Source of the DNA: Streptomyces sp. HPF1205
Lineage (GTDB): Bacteria > Actinomycetota > Actinomycetes > Streptomycetales > Streptomycetaceae
NCBI RefSeq assembly: GCF_020400825.1
Contig: NZ_JAINVH010000010.1
Span: 186,001 to 250,000 of the forward strand
Direction: 5' to 3'
DNA: 64,000 bases
Made by a program: the position numbers and the translations under genes. This document shows, one piece after another, positions 25,158-33,615 of this stretch; the first letter of the stretch is position 1; the number at the start of each line of letters is the position of its first letter. The notes under the pieces were generated by a model, which had not been told where the DNA came from, ran no database searches, and was given only the letters and a program-made list of their open reading frames with translations.

Positions 25158-26675
25158 TCAGGCCACCGGATTCCTCGCGTCGTAGCGGACGAAGCCGCGC
25201 TGGAGGAGGCCGACAAGGGTGATGGCCGCGACGCAGGCCAGGCCGCCGCCGACGACGGCCGCGGTCGGCGAGAAGAGGTCGCAGACCGATCCGGCGAGGA
25301 AGTCGCCCAGGCGCGGACCGCCGACGACCACGACGAGGAAGACTCCCTGGAGCCGGCCGCGCATGTCGTCGGGGGCGGCGGCCTGGAGCATGGTGTTGCG
25401 GAAGACCATGGAGACCGTGTCGGCGCAGCCGGCGAGGGCGAGGAAGAAGAGGCCGAGCGGGAGGTCGCGGGTCAGGCCGAAGACGGCCACGGCCAGGCCC
25501 CAGGAGGCGACGGCCACGAGCACGGCCAGGCCCTGCCGGTGGACCCGGCCGAGCCAGCCGGAGAACACGCTCCCGAGCAGTGCCCCGGCCGCGGGCGCCG
25601 CGGCCAGGAGACCGACCGTCCGGGAGTCGCCGCCGTACCAGAGGCCGGCTATCGCCGGGAACAGCACGCGCGGCTGCGCCAGCACCATGGCGGCGAGGTC
25701 GGAGACGAAGGTGGTCCGCAGGTTGGGGCGCCCGGCCAGGTAGCGCAGACCGGCGGCGACCGAGGGCCGCCGCCGCTCCGCACCCGCCTCGGCCGCGGGC
25801 CCACCGGCCCCCGCGGGCCCGCCGTCCCCCGCGGCCGTTTCCACCCGCGCGCGCCGGTCCGCGGACCCACCGACCCCCGCGGCCGCGTCCGCCCGCGCGG
25901 GTCCGCCCGCGCCGGCTTGTGCCGGCCTGCTCCCGTCCGCTGCCGCGCGTTCTCCGGCGGCCCGGGCCGCGCCGCCGGACACGTCGCCGGGGAGCATGGC
26001 GGGCAGCCGCCACATCGCGTACAGGGAGGCGGTGAAGGCGGCGACATCGACGAGGTAGGCGGCCTGGTAGCCCCAGAAGCCGACGAACACCCCACCGAGC
26101 ATGGGTCCGGCCATCTGGCCGACGCCGCCGGCCAGTGAGGCGAGGGCATTGGCGGCGGGCAACTGCTCGGCGGGCAGGAGCCGGGGGATCATGGAGGAGC
26201 GGGCGGGCGAGTTCATGGCGAAGCAGACCGCCTGGAGGGCGACGATGGCGTAGAGGGGCGCCACCACGCGTATGTGCGCGATCGAGACGGCGGCCAAGGC
26301 GGCGGACAGCAGCAGTGCGCCGGTGGCGGTCACCAGGCCGAGCCGGCGGCGGTCGACCACGTCGGCGACCGCGCCGCCGTACAGTCCGAAGGCGACCAGC
26401 GGGACCAGGGTGCACAGGCCGACCAGGCCGACGTGGAAGCTGGAGCCGGTGAGGGCATAGACCTGCAGGGCGACGGCCATGGACGTCATCTGCTGGCCGA
26501 CGTAGGAGACGGTGTTGCCGAACCACAGCCGCCGGAAGTCGGGGTGTTCGCGCAGCGGGCGGATGTCGGCGAGCAGCCGGGAGCGCCGCTCGGCGGTGGC
26601 GGTCCGCGGTGTGCCGGGACGGGCCGCCCGACCGTCGGCGCCTTCCGCGCGCTGTCCCTCTTCGCTGTTGAGCAC
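25158..26675 (-). CDS. MFS transporter (enterobactin exporter EntS-like)
   Basis: A 505-aa membrane protein with about 12 helices. It has features of the MFS_3/EntS group: FRRLWFGNTVSYVGQQMTSMAVALQVY in helix 1, GGAVADVVDRRRL, FAMNSPARSSMIPRLLP and MVFRNTMLQAAAPDDMRGRLQGVF. The central loop is enlarged by about 80 Ala/Gly-rich residues. The GTG start at 26673-26675 is the best candidate, but no good ribosome binding site precedes it. Substrate unknown; siderophore export is only one possibility. Confidence 0.83.
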   Translation of the reverse strand: MLNSEEGQRAEGADGRAARPGTPRTATAERRSRLLADIRPLREHPDFRRLWFGNTVSYVGQQMTSMAVALQVYALTGSSFHVGLVGLCTLVPLVAFGLYGGAVADVVDRRRLGLVTATGALLLSAALAAVSIAHIRVVAPLYAIVALQAVCFAMNSPARSSMIPRLLPAEQLPAANALASLAGGVGQMAGPMLGGVFVGFWGYQAAYLVDVAAFTASLYAMWRLPAMLPGDVSGGAARAAGERAAADGSRPAQAGAGGPARADAAAGVGGSADRRARVETAAGDGGPAGAGGPAAEAGAERRRPSVAAGLRYLAGRPNLRTTFVSDLAAMVLAQPRVLFPAIAGLWYGGDSRTVGLLAAAPAAGALLGSVFSGWLGRVHRQGLAVLVAVASWGLAVAVFGLTRDLPLGLFFLALAGCADTVSMVFRNTMLQAAAPDDMRGRLQGVFLVVVVGGPRLGDFLAGSVCDLFSPTAAVVGGGLACVAAITLVGLLQRGFVRYDARNPVA

Positions 26676-27020
26676 GGGGAACCGTAGCAACCGCGCCCGG
26701 GCCGCCCGCGTCCGGGTCGTCCCGCCGTTCGGTGGAGTACATGGGAAACCGGCTGGTGGCGGGGGTCGCCCCGGCTTAAACTGTGGGTGATGTGCGGGAT
26801 CCTCGGCACGTACCTGGCCGTGGATCCCGTCCCGGAACCAGTCGCACCTCGGCCGCGCTTCCGGCCCTTCCCCTCGGCTCCCGCCGGGGACCGCGAGGGG
26901 AGACCACACGGCGCCACCGCGTCCGCACCGCCCGAAGACAGAAGAACCAGCCGGGCGCCGACGACGCATGCACGCGCCTGCGTCGGCGTATCCGGGCCAC
27001 GCGACGCTAAGGAGTGCTCG
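26676..27020. other. Divergent intergenic region, 345 bp
   Basis: Contains the promoter regions of the MFS gene and of the 56-residue gene. An AT-richer patch lies at 26775-26790. Open frames here lack coding character. I see no clear operator. Confidence 0.5.
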
Positions 27021-27191
27021 GTGTCACCTGAACAGTTCACGCGCAAGGACCAGGCATCGGAGGGCGGCGAACGCACCGCCCTCCTCGACGAGGAACGACC
27101 GCTGGACGTCTGGTCCCGCTGCGCGCCCATCCGCCTGGCCGGATACGAGGACGACCCCACCGAGACCCACATCCTGCGGGGCATCGACTGA
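27021..27191 (+). CDS. Small hypothetical protein, 56 aa
   Basis: A short soluble acidic protein starting with GTG, with AAGGAG 7 nt upstream. The sequence holds LLDEERPLDVWSRC, IRLAGYEDDP and ends THILRGID. No family recognised. A strong hairpin follows the stop codon, which supports a real, separately transcribed gene. It is divergent from the MFS gene. Confidence 0.6.
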   Translation: MSPEQFTRKDQASEGGERTALLDEERPLDVWSRCAPIRLAGYEDDPTETHILRGID

Positions 27192-27211
27192 ACCGCCGCA
27201 GGGACGGCGAA

Positions 27212-27244
27212 GGGCCGCCCGGACCAGCGCGGTCCGGGCGGCCC
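27212..27244. terminator. Strong bidirectional terminator
   Basis: A perfect 14-bp stem (27212-27225 and 27231-27244) with a 5-nt loop sits between the 56-aa gene and the converging secreted-protein gene. Confidence 0.85.
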
Positions 27245-27273
27245 TCCTTCAACACGCGGCCGGCCGCCGGGCG

Positions 27274-28461
27274 TCAGGCCCAGGCGAACACCGCGCCCGG
27301 TGTCACGTTGTCCGGCCCGGCCGCCTGCCACCCCCACTGCGGTGGGTCGGGCAGCGGGCCGGTCCGGCGGACCGGACGGTGCGGGTAGGTGCCGCAGAAT
27401 TCGCCGTCGCCACCGTCGCCGCCGTCGGCCGGCGGCGCTGTCGCGACCGAGGACCCGGGCGCGGTGAACCCGGGACCGCTGAGGGCGTCGGTGTGCTGCC
27501 ACTGTCCGGCCGGGGACAAGGTGGCCACCGTGACCGTGCCGTCGCCCGCCGCCCAGGCCGCCCGCAGCGCGGACTTCCCGACGGGCAGGGCGAGTTCCGC
27601 GCCGTCCGGCACCTTGACCGGTGCGGTGGTGTCGGGCAGCGGGACGTCGGCCAGTGCGCCGCCCTCGACCGGGTGCGCCACGTAGACCCTGCCGTCGTGG
27701 CCGGTGAACAGAAGCGTCACCACCCCGGTGGAGGTGCCCGCGGCCTCGGTGTCGGCGACCGCGACGCCGCCCCCGGGCTTCGCGGTGCCCGGTGCGGTGA
27801 GTTGCTTCTCGCTGACCGCGCCGGTTTGCGCGGCCCGCCACTGGACGCGTACCGCACCGCCGGCGTCCACCCAGAACAGCGCGTCGCCCCCGTCGCTCAG
27901 CCCCGTGGAGGCGTGGGCACCGCCCTTGTAGTCGTCCAGGGGAGTGCCGGCCAGCAGCGCCGTGGGCGGTCCGCAGGGGTGCGGGATCTCCAGCACCTGG
28001 CCCGCCAAGGCCGCCAGGGGCACCGTCACCAGCGCGTGCCCGGCCTTGACGGTGGCGGTGAGGTGCGTGCCCGGCGCCGTGAAGCCGGGCTTGGTGAGCG
28101 CGACCGGCCCGCCCGTCGCCGGGCAGTCCTCCAGCAGCGAGCCGTCCGAACCCACGAGGTAGGCCGTCGGCGGTCCGCCCGGCAGGCGGGTCGCCGCCAC
28201 CGGCGCGCCGGGCGGCGCCACCCCTGCGGGGCCCTGCGCGGCGGCGGTCGTCCAACTGCCGTCCGCCTGCTGCCCGTAGCTCCACAGCCCGCCGTCGTCG
28301 CCGACGTAGTACACCGACGGCCCGCCCGGGCCGGAGGCGGCGTGCGCGGCGGGTCCGCCGAGCAGGCCGAGCACGGCGAGCGCCCCCGACGCCGCGCCTG
28401 CCAGGGCCGTTCTCACTGCGCGGCGCCCGTCCCGGCGCCGCCATGGTCCACGATGTCCCAC
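27274..28461 (-). CDS. Secreted lectin/beta-propeller-like protein, probable SARP target
   Basis: A 395-aa exported protein. The signal peptide (RRAVRTALAGAASGALAVLGLLGG) ends near AAHAA. The mature part consists of repeated strand-rich segments of the kind seen in propeller or fucose-lectin-like proteins: VYYVGDDGGLWSYG, TAYLVGSDGSLLE, ALFWVDAGGAVRVQW, TLLFTGHDGRVYV, and the recurring phrase GFTAPG (three versions). No enzyme motif is seen. GTG start with AGGAGCAGAGG directly upstream. The promoter region carries the same GTCCAGA heptamer array as the other gene beside the SARP regulator. Confidence 0.8.
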   Translation of the reverse strand: MGHRGPWRRRDGRRAVRTALAGAASGALAVLGLLGGPAAHAASGPGGPSVYYVGDDGGLWSYGQQADGSWTTAAAQGPAGVAPPGAPVAATRLPGGPPTAYLVGSDGSLLEDCPATGGPVALTKPGFTAPGTHLTATVKAGHALVTVPLAALAGQVLEIPHPCGPPTALLAGTPLDDYKGGAHASTGLSDGGDALFWVDAGGAVRVQWRAAQTGAVSEKQLTAPGTAKPGGGVAVADTEAAGTSTGVVTLLFTGHDGRVYVAHPVEGGALADVPLPDTTAPVKVPDGAELALPVGKSALRAAWAAGDGTVTVATLSPAGQWQHTDALSGPGFTAPGSSVATAPPADGGDGGDGEFCGTYPHRPVRRTGPLPDPPQWGWQAAGPDNVTPGAVFAWA

Positions 28462-28500
28462 CCTCTGCTCCTGACTTCCCTCGGGCCTTGTGTGGCGGGC

Positions 28501-28544
28501 ATTCTGGCAACGGGCTCTGGACGGCGTCTGGATGCCGCCTGACG
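28501..28544 (-). promoter_or_regulatory. SARP-type operator/promoter of the lectin-like gene
   Basis: On the minus strand the heptamers ATCCAGA (28533-28527) and GTCCAGA (28522-28516) repeat at an 11-bp pitch, preceded by a weaker copy CGTCAGG (28544-28538). Nine nt after the last copy comes the -10-like CAGAAT (28506-28501). SARP proteins bind heptamer direct repeats at 11-bp pitch placed about 8 bp before the -10 box, so the layout fits. Confidence 0.7.
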
Positions 28545-28640
28545 GCGGTGGCCGCCGCCGGTTCCGCCCGGGTGGGGACCGGGCCGGAAGGCGAGGGCTC
28601 GAAGGACCGGTCGGGCTGCCGGGATACGTGGGGGGGCCGC

Positions 28641-31433
28641 GTGCAGGGAGCGGTGCGGGGGGACGGCGCGAAGCCGCGGTTGTCGGTACGGCTGCTGGGC
28701 CCGCCGCGGGCGTTCGTGGACGAGCGCGAGGTGGCGCTGGGACCGCCGCTGCAGCGGGCGCTGTTCGCCGTGCTCGCGGTGCGCCGCAACCAGGTGGTCG
28801 AGCGGGCCGAGTTGATCGACGCCCTGTGGGGCGAGGACCTGCCGGACCACCCGGAGGGCGGGGTGCACACCTACGTGGCGCGCCTGCGGCGCGCGCTGGA
28901 ACCCGACCGCCCCCGCCGCGATCCCGGACGCCACCTGCGGTCGCATCCGGCCGGCTACCGGCTCGAACTGCCGGGCGAGGCCACCGACCTGGGCGTGTTC
29001 GAGCATCTGCGGGACGAGGGCCGCCGGGCGTGGCGAGCCGGGCGCGCCGAGGCGGCGGAGCGGCTGCTGGGCGAGGCGCTGGAGCTGTTCGACGGGACGG
29101 CGCTGGGCGGCGTGCCGGGCCCCTTCGCGCGGGAGCAGCGCTCCTGGCTGGCCGAACAGCGGCTGTCGGTGGCCGAGGAGCGGATCGACGCCCTGCTCGC
29201 GCGGGGCCGGTACGGGGACGCGATCGCGGCGGCCCGTCCGCTCACCGTCGATCAGCCGCTGCGGGAGCGCCCCTGGGCGCAGCTGATGACGGCCCTGTAC
29301 CGGGACGGCCGCCGGTCGGAGGCCCTGGCGGCGTACGAGCGGGCGCGGGCGGCCTGCGCGCAGGCGCTGGGGCTCGACCCGGGTCCGCTGCTGTCCGGGC
29401 TGCGGCAGCGGATCGTGGTGGCCGACCCCGCGCTGCTGGCCGGCGGGACCCAGGGCCCGGGGCCGGGCGGGCAGCGGGTCGACCTGCCCCGGGACAGCGA
29501 CCATTTCGTGGGCCGGGAACGCGAGGTCGAGCGGGTGCTGGCGGCAGCCGGGCGCGGGGTGTGCGCGATCGACGGTATGGCCGGAGTGGGCAAGACGACG
29601 CTCGCGGTGCACGTCGCCGGGCTGCTGGGCAGCCGCTACCCCGATCTGCGGCTGCATCTGGACCTGCACGCGCACAGCCAGGGGCAGCCGCCGGTGCCGG
29701 CCGCCGCGGCGCTGGAGCGGCTGCTGCTCGCGGTGGGGGTGCCCGGCGACCGCGTTCCCGCGGCCACCGACGACCGTGCGGCGCTGTGGCGGGCCCAACT
29801 GGCCGGACGGCGGGCCCTGCTGGTGCTGGACAACGCGGCCGACGCAGGCCAGGTCCGGCCGCTGCTGCCCGGTTCGCCGTCGTCCCTGGTGCTCATCACG
29901 TCCCGGCGCAGGCTGTCCGGCCTCGACGCCGGCGAGTGCCTGAGTCTGGACGTGCTGCCGTACCCGGACGCGGTGGCGCTCTTCGCGGCGGTCGCCGGGC
30001 AGGAGCGGGCCGCGGCGGAGCCGGAGGCGACCGGTGAGGTGGTGCGCGCCTGCGGGATGCTGCCGCTGGCGGTGCAGATCGCGGCGGCGCGGCTGCGGCA
30101 CCGCCCGGCCTGGACGGTGGCGCACCTGCGGGACCGCCTGGCCGGCGAGGACCGCAGGCTGGAGGAGCTGACCGCGCAGGACCGCAGTGTCGCGGCGGCG
30201 TTCTCCCTGTCGTACCGGTCGCTGGAGCCGGCCGAGCGGCGGATGTTCCGGCTGCTGGGGCTGTTCCCGGGGACGGGGATCGCGGTGCCCGCCGCGGCCG
30301 CGCTGGCCGCGGCGGGCACCGCCGAGGCGGACGCGCTGCTGCAGCGCCTGGTGGACTGCCAGTTGCTGCAGGAGCCGCGGCCCGGCCGCTACCGGCTGCA
30401 CGACCTGCTGGCCGTGTACGCGGCCGGCGAGTGCGCCCGCGCCGAGGACGCCGGCCGGCGCCGGGCGGCCGTGGGACGGCTGCTCGACCACTACCTGGCG
30501 ACGGTGGACGGCGCCGAGGAGCACTTGCGGCCCCAGCGGCTGGACCGGGCGGATCCGGCCGAGGGCGTGCCCGGCCTGCGGTTCGCGGACCAGGCGGCGG
30601 CGCTGACCTGGCTGGACGGCGAACGCGCCAACTTCGCGCCGCTCGTCGAGGCCGCGGCCCGCCACGGCCACCACCGGCAGGCCTGGCAACTGGCCCGCTG
30701 CCTGTGGGGGTTCTTCGAGTCGCGCGGCCATTGGGCGGACTGGATCAGCACGCACCAACTGGCGCTGCCCAGCGCCCGGTCCGTCGGCGACAAGCTGGCC
30801 GAGGCCCGGTTGCTCGTCGGCCTCGGCGTGGCCGAGCACTTCCTGCGCCGGTACGAGGCGGCCGTGGGCCACTACCGGTCGGCGCTGGCGCTGATGCGCG
30901 AGACCGGGTTCCGCGCCGGCGAGGCCGGGGTGCTGACCAACCTCGGCAACACCTTCCGCCGGATGGGCCGGCTCGCCGAGTGCATCGACTGCCAGGAGCA
31001 GGCGCTGGAGATCGCCCGGACGGTGGGCGACCGGTCCGGGGAGGCCATCGTGCTGGCCAACCTGGGCGAGCTGTACGGGGACGCCGGACTGCCGGAACGC
31101 AGCGTGGCCGCGCAGGAGCAGGCGCTGGCGATGTTCCGCGCGTGGGGCGAACGGCGCCTGGAGGGAAGCGTGCTGGACGGTCTGGCCCGCGTCCACCTGG
31201 CCATGGGCGACCTGGACCGGGCCCTCGCGCACGCCGGGGACGCGCTGGCCTGCCGCCGCGGCTGCGGCGACCGTTCCGGCGAGGCCGAGACCCTCGACTG
31301 CCTGGGCCGGGTCCATTTGAGCGCCGGGCGCCGCGACGCCGCGGCCGAGTGCTGGCGGCAGGCGCTGGCGATCGCGGAGGATCTGGCCGCGCCGACGGCC
31401 GCGGAGATACGCCGGCGGCTCGCGGAACTGTGA
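28641..31433 (+). CDS. AfsR/SARP family transcriptional activator with NB-ARC and TPR domains
   Basis: A 930-aa regulator. Residues ~10-100 form the OmpR-like winged helix (LSVRLLGPPRAFV, RRNQVVERAELIDALWGEDLP). Residues ~105-255 form the bacterial transcriptional activation domain (LRERPWAQLMTALYRDGRRSEALAAYERARA). An NB-ARC ATPase follows with Walker A GMAGVGKTTLA (about 313-323) and LLVLDNAADAGQV. The last ~270 residues are tetratricopeptide repeats (GEAGVLTNLGNTFRRMG and similar). This is the AfsR architecture. GTG start after a G-rich stretch; GTG at 28653 is an alternative. It lies between two secreted-protein genes whose promoters carry matching heptamer arrays. Confidence 0.9.
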   Translation: MQGAVRGDGAKPRLSVRLLGPPRAFVDEREVALGPPLQRALFAVLAVRRNQVVERAELIDALWGEDLPDHPEGGVHTYVARLRRALEPDRPRRDPGRHLRSHPAGYRLELPGEATDLGVFEHLRDEGRRAWRAGRAEAAERLLGEALELFDGTALGGVPGPFAREQRSWLAEQRLSVAEERIDALLARGRYGDAIAAARPLTVDQPLRERPWAQLMTALYRDGRRSEALAAYERARAACAQALGLDPGPLLSGLRQRIVVADPALLAGGTQGPGPGGQRVDLPRDSDHFVGREREVERVLAAAGRGVCAIDGMAGVGKTTLAVHVAGLLGSRYPDLRLHLDLHAHSQGQPPVPAAAALERLLLAVGVPGDRVPAATDDRAALWRAQLAGRRALLVLDNAADAGQVRPLLPGSPSSLVLITSRRRLSGLDAGECLSLDVLPYPDAVALFAAVAGQERAAAEPEATGEVVRACGMLPLAVQIAAARLRHRPAWTVAHLRDRLAGEDRRLEELTAQDRSVAAAFSLSYRSLEPAERRMFRLLGLFPGTGIAVPAAAALAAAGTAEADALLQRLVDCQLLQEPRPGRYRLHDLLAVYAAGECARAEDAGRRRAAVGRLLDHYLATVDGAEEHLRPQRLDRADPAEGVPGLRFADQAAALTWLDGERANFAPLVEAAARHGHHRQAWQLARCLWGFFESRGHWADWISTHQLALPSARSVGDKLAEARLLVGLGVAEHFLRRYEAAVGHYRSALALMRETGFRAGEAGVLTNLGNTFRRMGRLAECIDCQEQALEIARTVGDRSGEAIVLANLGELYGDAGLPERSVAAQEQALAMFRAWGERRLEGSVLDGLARVHLAMGDLDRALAHAGDALACRRGCGDRSGEAETLDCLGRVHLSAGRRDAAAECWRQALAIAEDLAAPTAAEIRRRLAEL

Positions 31434-31484
31434 CCGCCCGGCGGCAGGCGGCGCCGCGAGCGGTGAGCGGCCTCGGGCACCGCC

Positions 31485-31528
31485 GTACAGGCGATGTCCA
31501 GAGCGCGTCCAGACCTCGGGGCCAGGCT
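31485..31528 (+). promoter_or_regulatory. SARP-type operator/promoter of the 214-aa secreted protein gene
   Basis: Heptamers GTACAGG (31485-31491), GTCCAGA (31496-31502) and GTCCAGA (31507-31513) repeat with exactly 4-bp spacers. Nine nt later comes CAGGCT (31523-31528), a -10-like hexamer. This is the layout of known SARP promoters and matches the array at 28501-28544 in orientation, unit and distance. Confidence 0.78.
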
Positions 31529-31560
31529 GCCCTGACCGGTTCACGACCGAAGGAGCAGCC

Positions 31561-32205
31561 ATGGAATCCGCCACACACGACGTCCGTCCGTCCCGCCCGC
31601 GCCGCTCACGGCCGCGGCGGGCCGCCGTCCTGGCCGGCGCGGCCGCACTGGCCTGCGCGTTGACCACCACCGCCCAGGCGCGTCCGGGCGGCGTCCCGGC
31701 GGCGCGCACCGGCACCGCGTCGGCCATGTCGACCGCGTCGATCACCACTGCGACCGGCTACCTCGACGACCGCGCCGCCTACCTGGCGAACGGCTCGGCG
31801 AGCTGCCAGGGCACCCTGGCGGAGCTGAGCATCGCCGTCAGCCGGCTCAACGGCGCCGATGGCGTGGCCGGTTACGGCTACGCCCCCTACGTCTCGTACA
31901 CCCCGCAGCACATCCTTTGGCTGACGACAGGGTCGGTGGTGGTCCCGGCGCACCTGAAGGCCGACCACGTGCGGATGGAGTTCAGCGACCGCTCGAACTT
32001 CTCGTCGACGCGAAGCGACGACATCGGCTTCGACATCTCCTGGTACACCGGCGGCACCGCCACGGTGACGGAGACCCTGCACTCCTGGGGCGACTCCGTG
32101 GTCTCCTTCGGCGCCTCGGGTGCCGACGACGGGGTCCTGTACGGCGACGACTCGGCCACCGCGCACACGGCTGTCTCGCTGGTGAAATGGTGCAACATCC
32201 CGTGA
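31561..32205 (+). CDS. Secreted hypothetical protein, probable SARP target
   Basis: A 214-aa exported protein. An Arg-rich start and a hydrophobic segment (AAVLAGAAALACALTTTAQA) form a signal peptide, possibly Tat-type because of PRRSRPRR. The mature part has strand-like sequence with YGYAPYVSYTPQHILWL, FDISWYTGGTATVTETLHSWGDS and two cysteines, one early (SASCQG) and one four residues from the end (KWCNIP), which could form a disulfide. No family recognised. ATG with AAGGAG 5 nt upstream. Preceded by the SARP-type heptamer array. Confidence 0.78.
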   Translation: MESATHDVRPSRPRRSRPRRAAVLAGAAALACALTTTAQARPGGVPAARTGTASAMSTASITTATGYLDDRAAYLANGSASCQGTLAELSIAVSRLNGADGVAGYGYAPYVSYTPQHILWLTTGSVVVPAHLKADHVRMEFSDRSNFSSTRSDDIGFDISWYTGGTATVTETLHSWGDSVVSFGASGADDGVLYGDDSATAHTAVSLVKWCNIP

Positions 32206-32326
32206 GTCCACCGTCCCGGGCACGGGTGTGACCGGCTCCACAGGCTCATCGTCGGTGTACCGCGCATGAGTTGCCCGATACCGGGCAGACGGGCTTCGAC
32301 TTCGCCCAACACCGAGGAGCTCAAGG

Positions 32327-32581
32327 ATGCTGATGGCCCACCCCACAGTGCTGCGCAACCTGGTGGAGCGCTACGAGGCGCTGCGCGCCCGGGACGAGAA
32401 CGGGGAACCGGGCGGCGCCGCGGCGGCGGCGCAGCTCGCGCAGCAACTGCAGGACACCGTCTACACGCTGTGCGTCTCCACCGGCACCAGGGAGATAGGC
32501 GCGGCGCTGGCCGCCGCGCGCGAGCACATCGAGCGGTTCACGTACGCCGCGCGCGGCGCCGTGGACGGGACCGCGGCCTGA
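32327..32581 (+). CDS. DUF5133 domain protein
   Basis: An 84-aa soluble helical protein. It starts MLMAHPTVLRNLVERYEALR and contains DTVYTLCVSTGTREIGAALAAAR, the pattern of the DUF5133 family common in Streptomyces. Such proteins often accompany secondary-metabolite or development genes, but their role is unknown. ATG with GAGGAG 7 nt upstream. A hairpin follows the gene. Confidence 0.85.
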   Translation: MLMAHPTVLRNLVERYEALRARDENGEPGGAAAAAQLAQQLQDTVYTLCVSTGTREIGAALAAAREHIERFTYAARGAVDGTAA

Positions 32582-32621
32582 AGCGGGGGGAGGCGGCAAG
32601 GGGCGAGAAGGGGCGGCAGGC

Positions 32622-32654
32622 GCCGGTCCGGCCCGTGGGCGCGGACGGACCGGC
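32622..32654 (+). terminator. Terminator hairpin after the DUF5133 gene
   Basis: GCCGGTCCG (32622-32630) and CGGACCGGC (32646-32654) pair perfectly around a 15-nt loop, 40 bp downstream of the stop codon. Confidence 0.55.
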
Positions 32655-32770
32655 CCGTTGTCGCCCTTTGGGATGAATTAACGCTTCAGCATGACCCGTT
32701 CGGCCCTCCGGAGCGTTGTGCCCGGTGCGGACACGCTGTCCGCGCGGATTGTCCGGAAGGCAGGTATCGA

Positions 32771-33475
32771 ATGAACGCAGTCGCCCGCAAGGGACTGGTG
32801 ACGGCGATGGTCGCCGGCGGGGTGCTGGCCTCCGCCGGGTACGCGCAGGCGGACGCGACCGCGGCCGGCGGCGCGGCGGACTCCCCGGGTGTCGCGTCCG
32901 GCAATTCCGTGCAGGTGCCGCTGAGCGTTCCGGTCAACGCCTGCGGCAACACCGTCGACGTGGTGGGGCTGCTCAACCCCGCCTTCGGAAACTCGTGCGC
33001 GAACGCCTCGCACACGACGACTCGGCCCGGCGGGACCGGCGCCCGCCCCGCCCACCCGCGGCCGCACCCGCCCGCCGGGCGGCACGCGGGCGCGGAGGCG
33101 ACAGGCCGCGCCGACGGCTCCCCCGGCGTGCTGTCGGGCGGATCGGCGCAGATCCCGGCCGACGTGCCGGTCAACGTCTCGGGCAACTCGGTGAACGTGG
33201 TGGGCGTCGGCAACCCCGTCTTCGGCAACACCGCGGCGAACAACGGCACTTCGGTCCACGGCGACTCCCCGCGGCCCGTGACCGCCCCGCCGCCGGCCCA
33301 CCACCCGGTCCCGGCCCCGCCGAACGAGCCGCGGGGCGCCGCGCACCACGACCCGTCGCTCGCCCACACCGGCGCGCAGGGCGTCGGCTGGACGGCCGGC
33401 GGCGCCGCGGGCCTTCTGCTGTGCGGCGCGGCGCTGGTGCGCCGGTTCCGTCCGGGCCGCTCCGGGCGCGGCTGA
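32771..33475 (+). CDS. Long chaplin with LAxTG sortase signal
   Basis: A 234-aa cell-wall surface protein of the aerial-hyphae coat. The signal peptide ends near residue 28 (YAQADA). Two chaplin domains follow. The first (about 38-80) reads SPGVASGNSVQVPL ... NACGNTVDVVGLLNPAFGNSCAN with the usual two cysteines. The second (about 117-160) reads SPGVLSGGSAQIPA ... NVSGNSVNVVGVGNPVFGNTAAN and lacks both. A Pro/His-rich spacer leads to LAHTG, a membrane helix and a basic tail, the sorting signal for class E sortases. Together this is the plan of ChpA-C. Expected to be anchored to peptidoglycan and to nucleate amyloid-like fibres. Confidence 0.92.
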   Translation: MNAVARKGLVTAMVAGGVLASAGYAQADATAAGGAADSPGVASGNSVQVPLSVPVNACGNTVDVVGLLNPAFGNSCANASHTTTRPGGTGARPAHPRPHPPAGRHAGAEATGRADGSPGVLSGGSAQIPADVPVNVSGNSVNVVGVGNPVFGNTAANNGTSVHGDSPRPVTAPPPAHHPVPAPPNEPRGAAHHDPSLAHTGAQGVGWTAGGAAGLLLCGAALVRRFRPGRSGRG

Positions 33476-33569
33476 CCAGGGCCTCCTGGGCGAAGCCGGG
33501 GGGACGGCGGGTGCCGTGCGGCTGCGGCGCGTACGCGGGCCCGAGAGCCGCCCGGTCGGCGTGACGCGC

Positions 33570-33611
33570 GGTCCGGCCGGGCCCGCCCACGGGAGGCGGC
33601 CCGGCCGGACC
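33570..33611. terminator. Bidirectional terminator between chaplin and phosphoglucomutase genes
   Basis: Perfect 14-bp arms (33570-33583 and 33598-33611), extended inward by three more pairs with one bulge, lie between converging genes. Confidence 0.85.
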
Positions 33612-33615
33612 GGCC

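Noticed and set aside
26790..27020. An open frame starting MCGILGTYLAV, resembling a glutamine amidotransferase start
   Set aside because: Only the first few residues look like a Cys-N-terminal amidotransferase. The rest is Pro/Arg-rich noise and there is no ribosome binding site. The true gene begins at 27021.
32655..32770. Sigma-BldN promoter for the chaplin gene
   Set aside because: ATTAAC and CGTTCG are present, but their spacing (14 nt instead of about 16) and mismatches make the match too weak.
27274..33475. Antibiotic biosynthetic cluster around the SARP regulator
   Set aside because: No polyketide, peptide synthetase, terpene or RiPP enzyme is present; the neighbours are secreted proteins, DUF5133 and a chaplin.
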